NCBI GenBank assembly: GCA_051010095.1
Contig: JBPCVX010000092.1
Coordinates: 1 to 6,410 of the forward strand
Length of the DNA stretch: 6,410 bases
From: CAJQND01 sp051010095
Lineage (GTDB): Bacteria > Pseudomonadota > Alphaproteobacteria > Rhizobiales > CAJQND01
Direction of reading: 5' to 3'
A model generated the notes under the pieces. The model saw only the letters and a list, made by a program, of their open reading frames with translations, did no database searches and had not been told where the DNA came from. Both the position numbers and the translations under genes were made by a program. Below are positions 5,624 to 6,410 of this stretch, in pieces (position 1 is the first letter of the stretch; each line of letters starts with the position of its first letter).

Positions 5624-6410
5624 GTGAGATTACAAGACAAAGTGGCGATTATTACCGGCGGAACCAGCGGTATTGGGCGCCGTGTTGTGGAACTCTTTTG
5701 TTCGCAAGCGGCAAAATGCGTTTTTACTGGCCGCCGTGCTGAGGTTGGAAATGAAGTTGCATCAGCTACAGGAGCCTTGTTCGTTGAGGCAGACGCTGGC
5801 GATGAGAACGACACGAAGCGGACCGTCAAGGCGGCTCTCGACACATACGGGCGCGTTGATGTTTTGATGAACAATGCTGGCGCTCCAACTGTTCCTGGGC
5901 GCATTGAAGAACTACCGCTTGAGGGCTTCGATCAAGCTATTCAGGTGCATGTGCGCGGTTGTCTGGCGCATATGAAACATGTTGCGCCTACAATGCGCGC
6001 GCAGCGTTCTGGTAGCATTATCAATGTTGGTTCTGTCGCTGGCCACCGCGCTGGTTATTCATCTTCTCTCATATACGCCGTTGCCAAAGCTGCCGTGATC
6101 CATATGACCAGATGCGCCGCCATGGAACTTGGTGAAGATAGTGTGCGGGTGAACTCAATTTCACCTGGCGGTATTGCAACTGGTATTTTTGCCAAATCCT
6201 TGGGAATGGATACTGACGCTGCAGACAATACGGCGGAAAAGGTAAAGGACGCACTCGCTACAATTCAGGCAATACCGCGCGCAGGTGTTACAGACGACAT
6301 CGCAAATGCGGCTCTTTATCTGGCAAGTGATGAAGCGAGTTTTGTCAACGGTGAAGACATCGTCATTGATGGCGGGTTGATCTGGGGCAGGCGCCATTCC
6401 GAAGTTATGA
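5624..6410 (+). CDS. Short-chain dehydrogenase/reductase, classical type (3' end outside window)
   Basis: The frame is open to the last base, with 262 residues visible. The closing ATGA at 6407-6410 is read as ATG plus one base, so no stop is present. It is a Rossmann-fold NAD(P)(H)-dependent oxidoreductase of the classical group. Motifs numbered from GTG 5624: TGGTSGIG (11-18) for cofactor binding, NNAG (83-86), Ser137 in INVGSVAG, Tyr151 and Lys155 as the YxxxK catalytic pair, and SISPGGIATG (178-187). Arg37-Arg38 after the second strand, with no acidic residue at the strand end, favours NADPH over NADH (inference). The visible length is near the usual 245-270, so only a few codons should be missing. 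The start is GTG 5624 or the adjacent GTG 5621, preceded by GGGGG at 5613-5617; an upstream TTG at 5582 is less likely. The substrate is unknown. The position suggests a keto/hydroxy tailoring step for the same pathway. Confidence 0.93.
   Translation, partial: MRLQDKVAIITGGTSGIGRRVVELFCSQAAKCVFTGRRAEVGNEVASATGALFVEADAGDENDTKRTVKAALDTYGRVDVLMNNAGAPTVPGRIEELPLEGFDQAIQVHVRGCLAHMKHVAPTMRAQRSGSIINVGSVAGHRAGYSSSLIYAVAKAAVIHMTRCAAMELGEDSVRVNSISPGGIATGIFAKSLGMDTDAADNTAEKVKDALATIQAIPRAGVTDDIANAALYLASDEASFVNGEDIVIDGGLIWGRRHSEVM

Noticed and set aside
5524..5904. Minus-strand open frame opposite the reductase start, and two short + strand frames at 5548-5742 and 5673-5867
   Set aside because: All overlap the reductase, whose TGxxxGIG, NNAG and YxxxK motifs fix the true frame; the others are shadows.
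6407..6410. Apparent ATGA stop/start overlap at the window end
   Set aside because: Counting from GTG 5624, the reductase frame reads ATG at 6407-6409 and then one base, so the TGA is not in frame and the gene continues past the window.

Overview
This 6.4-kb window lies inside what looks like a specialised-metabolite gene cluster, with every supported gene on the + strand. G+C is moderate (around half, judged by eye). Gram-negative-type features include a small protein with a classical Sec signal peptide. I infer a proteobacterium, possibly an alphaproteobacterium, but no rRNA, tRNA or housekeeping marker is present and the taxonomy stays weak.

Layout: (1) Positions 1-2901 hold the 3' part of a large nonribosomal peptide synthetase (NRPS) gene. 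It covers the end of an adenylation domain, one carrier domain, and a long membrane-embedded C-terminal region of six hydrophobic segments alternating with three related soluble units. This is the architecture of the Pls (epsilon-poly-L-lysine synthetase) family. (2) An Sfp-type phosphopantetheinyl transferase gene follows almost without a gap (2906-3673). (3) An AT-rich spacer leads to a monocistronic-looking gene for a 127-residue secreted protein of unknown function (3831-4214), closed by a strong hairpin. (4) A complete arginine:X amidinotransferase gene (4361-5470) belongs to the glycine amidinotransferase/CyrA/SxtG/StrB family, with its catalytic Asp, His and Cys intact. (5) After a 150-bp spacer comes a classical short-chain dehydrogenase/reductase (from 5624), which runs off the right edge within a few codons of its likely end.

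How they may work together (inference): the transferase arms the NRPS carrier domain with phosphopantetheine, and the NRPS activates one amino acid and links it at the membrane into an oligomer or polymer. The amidinotransferase would convert an amine of a precursor or product into a guanidine, and the reductase would adjust a keto/hydroxy group. A Pls-like polymerase beside a CyrA-like amidinotransferase is the most interesting aspect of the window. It suggests a guanidino-bearing isopeptide or amino-acid polymer, but the amino-acid-binding pocket of the adenylation domain lies upstream of the window, so the substrate cannot be read here.

Minor oddities are a perfect fourfold 12-bp repeat in the adenylation domain, loss of a CoA-contacting histidine in the transferase, and a start region of the amidinotransferase gene with no visible Shine-Dalgarno sequence but a 7-codon overlapping mini-ORF.
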